Shown piece by piece: positions 6,836 through 7,935 of a stretch of DNA of 7,935 nt. Source of the DNA: Actinomycetes bacterium (GTDB taxonomy: Bacteria > Actinomycetota > Actinomycetes > Actinomycetales > Cellulomonadaceae); the NCBI GenBank assembly GCA_023438885.1, contig JAEXPS010000141.1, forward strand, positions 1 to 7,935, read 5' to 3'. Every line of letters starts with the position of its first letter. Within the stretch, counting starts at the first letter, position 1. The translations under genes were made by a program, and so were the position numbers. Under the pieces are notes generated by a model that did not search any database, had not been told where the DNA came from, and saw only the letters and a program-made list of their open reading frames with translations.

Positions 6836-7935
6836 GTGATGGTTGCTGCGCTGGGTCTCGGGTTGGGAGCCTCCTCGGCGGCCGCGACCGTCGGCGACCA
6901 GACGTCCGGGCGCGAGATCACGCGGTACGACGTGACGGCGCTGGTCGACGCGGACGGCGTCGCTCACGTCACCCTCGACTTCGACTTCGACTTCGGCAAC
7001 AACCCCGGCCACGGCCCGTACCTCAGCTTCGTCACGCGCCAGCGGTACGACGACGCGCAGGACCGGCTGTACCGGCACTCGAACTTCCGGGTGTCCAGCC
7101 CCACCGGCGCCCCCGCCGGGATCAACCGGGAGGACGACCCCTGGGCGATCGTGCTGCGCATCGGCGACGAGAACATCGACGACGTCAGTGGTGTGCAGCG
7201 CTACGTCGTCAGCTACGACGTGGACGGCTGGATCAACCCCGCCAACGCGCAGCACAGCGGCGACGAGCTGAACTGGAACGTCATCGGCAACGGCTGGGAT
7301 GTGCCCCTCTCGAACCTCTCCGTGCTGGTGGACGGCCCTGCACCGGCGCAGGGCGCAGCGTGCTTCGCCGGCTACTTCGGCGCGGTGACCCCGTGCACCT
7401 CCGCCGCCGTCAACGGCAACGGCGCGTTGTTCTTCCAGGACATGCTCGACGGCGAGCAGCTCACCACCGTCACCGGCTGGGCGGGCGGCACGTTCGACGC
7501 CGAGCCGATCCTCGTCAAGAAGTTCGAGGAGATGGCCGGGCTCAACCCGCGCGGTGTCGGCGGGGGGATCGCCGGGGCCGTGCTGCTGGGCGGCATCGGC
7601 TGGGCCACCTACCGGGTGCGCCGGACGGGGCGTGACGAGGAGTACCTCGGCCTGACGCCGGGCCTGCGGCCGGCGAGCGGGCAGCAGCCCCTCGTCGGGC
7701 GCCGCCGCGGTTCGGCGGTGTCCGTCCAGTTCGCCCCGCCGGAGGGCGCGCGGCCGGGGGAGATCGGCACGCTCGTCGACGAGCGCGCGGACCCCGTGGA
7801 CGTCACCGCGACCCTGGTGGACCTCGCGGTGCGCGGCTACCAGCGCATCGAGGAGGTGCCGCGCCGCAACCCGAACAAGAAGCCGAACGACAGGACCCTG
7901 GTGCAGCTGCGTGAACCCGGTGACGAGCTCGCCGG
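6836..7935 (+). CDS. DUF2207-family membrane protein (N-terminal part; cut by window edge)
   Basis: A frame stays open from here to the end of the window (366 codons plus two bases). It encodes a hydrophobic N-terminus ending in ASSAAA (signal peptide), an extracytoplasmic beta-rich domain with the RYDVTALVDADGVAHV opening typical of DUF2207, two cysteines in CFAGYFGAVTPC, a transmembrane segment at about 241-258 followed by basic RVRRTGRDEEY, and a cytoplasmic part. That part begins the conserved GEIGTLVDE...DVTATLVDLAVRGY block. The C-terminal membrane helices and glycine-rich tail usual for the family are beyond the edge. Function is unknown. The start is uncertain: GTG 6836 or ATG 6839 is the only normal start codon in frame for over 170 bases, yet neither has a ribosome-binding site and the resulting signal peptide has no positively charged n-region. 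The in-frame codons upstream, inside the repeat, would supply TRTAGLA before the hydrophobic stretch. Confidence 0.8.
   Translation, partial: MMVAALGLGLGASSAAATVGDQTSGREITRYDVTALVDADGVAHVTLDFDFDFGNNPGHGPYLSFVTRQRYDDAQDRLYRHSNFRVSSPTGAPAGINREDDPWAIVLRIGDENIDDVSGVQRYVVSYDVDGWINPANAQHSGDELNWNVIGNGWDVPLSNLSVLVDGPAPAQGAACFAGYFGAVTPCTSAAVNGNGALFFQDMLDGEQLTTVTGWAGGTFDAEPILVKKFEEMAGLNPRGVGGGIAGAVLLGGIGWATYRVRRTGRDEEYLGLTPGLRPASGQQPLVGRRRGSAVSVQFAPPEGARPGEIGTLVDERADPVDVTATLVDLAVRGYQRIEEVPRRNPNKKPNDRTLVQLREPGDELA

Noticed and set aside
6445..7635. Plus-strand open frame running from smpB through the DUF2207 region
   Set aside because: Out of frame with both smpB and the DUF2207 gene, Arg-rich and motif-free; the frame starting at 6836 has the family motifs.

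Overview
The window is very G+C-rich DNA with the codon style of an actinobacterium. Support for this comes from GTG starts placed 6-8 nt after TANNNT boxes (leaderless style), a DinB/maleylpyruvate-isomerase-type protein typical of mycothiol-using bacteria, and a prfB-ftsE-ftsX-...-smpB gene order known from this phylum. A Pseudonocardia-like organism is a reasonable guess, but I cannot prove genus from sequence reading alone.

Layout. Bases 1-1150 (minus strand) hold the first 383 codons of a DEAD-box RNA helicase that runs off the left edge. A 239-bp divergent spacer separates it from prfB (release factor 2, 1390-2499). A 113-bp spacer follows, with a possible terminator hairpin, a LexA/SOS-box-like inverted repeat and a -10 box directly in front of ftsE. 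Then comes a tight plus-strand cluster: ftsE (2613-3302), ftsX (3304-4218), a secreted coiled-coil M23 peptidase (4223-5521), a DinB/maleylpyruvate-isomerase-like protein (5552-6193) and smpB (6276-6749). After smpB lies a compact cluster of four copies of a short inverted/direct repeat (6766-6833), including a perfect 26-bp palindrome. It abuts the start of a DUF2207 membrane protein (6836 to the right edge, incomplete).

How the genes work together. FtsE (ATPase), FtsX (membrane partner) and the M23 protein form a plausible complete module: an ABC-type mechanical switch that uses ATP to control a periplasmic peptidoglycan hydrolase during division or growth. The M23 protein keeps all its zinc and catalytic residues, so it looks like the hydrolase itself rather than an EnvC-type inactive activator. 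prfB and smpB are the two translation-termination/rescue genes flanking the module. The helicase and DUF2207 genes are probably separate units.

The most interesting points are (1) the CGAAC-N4-GTTCG element fused to the ftsE -10 box, suggesting possible SOS control of the FtsEX-hydrolase module, (2) two leaderless-type promoters (prfB, ftsE), and (3) the palindromic repeat cluster that can form two mutually exclusive hairpins and leaves the DUF2207 gene without a visible ribosome-binding site.
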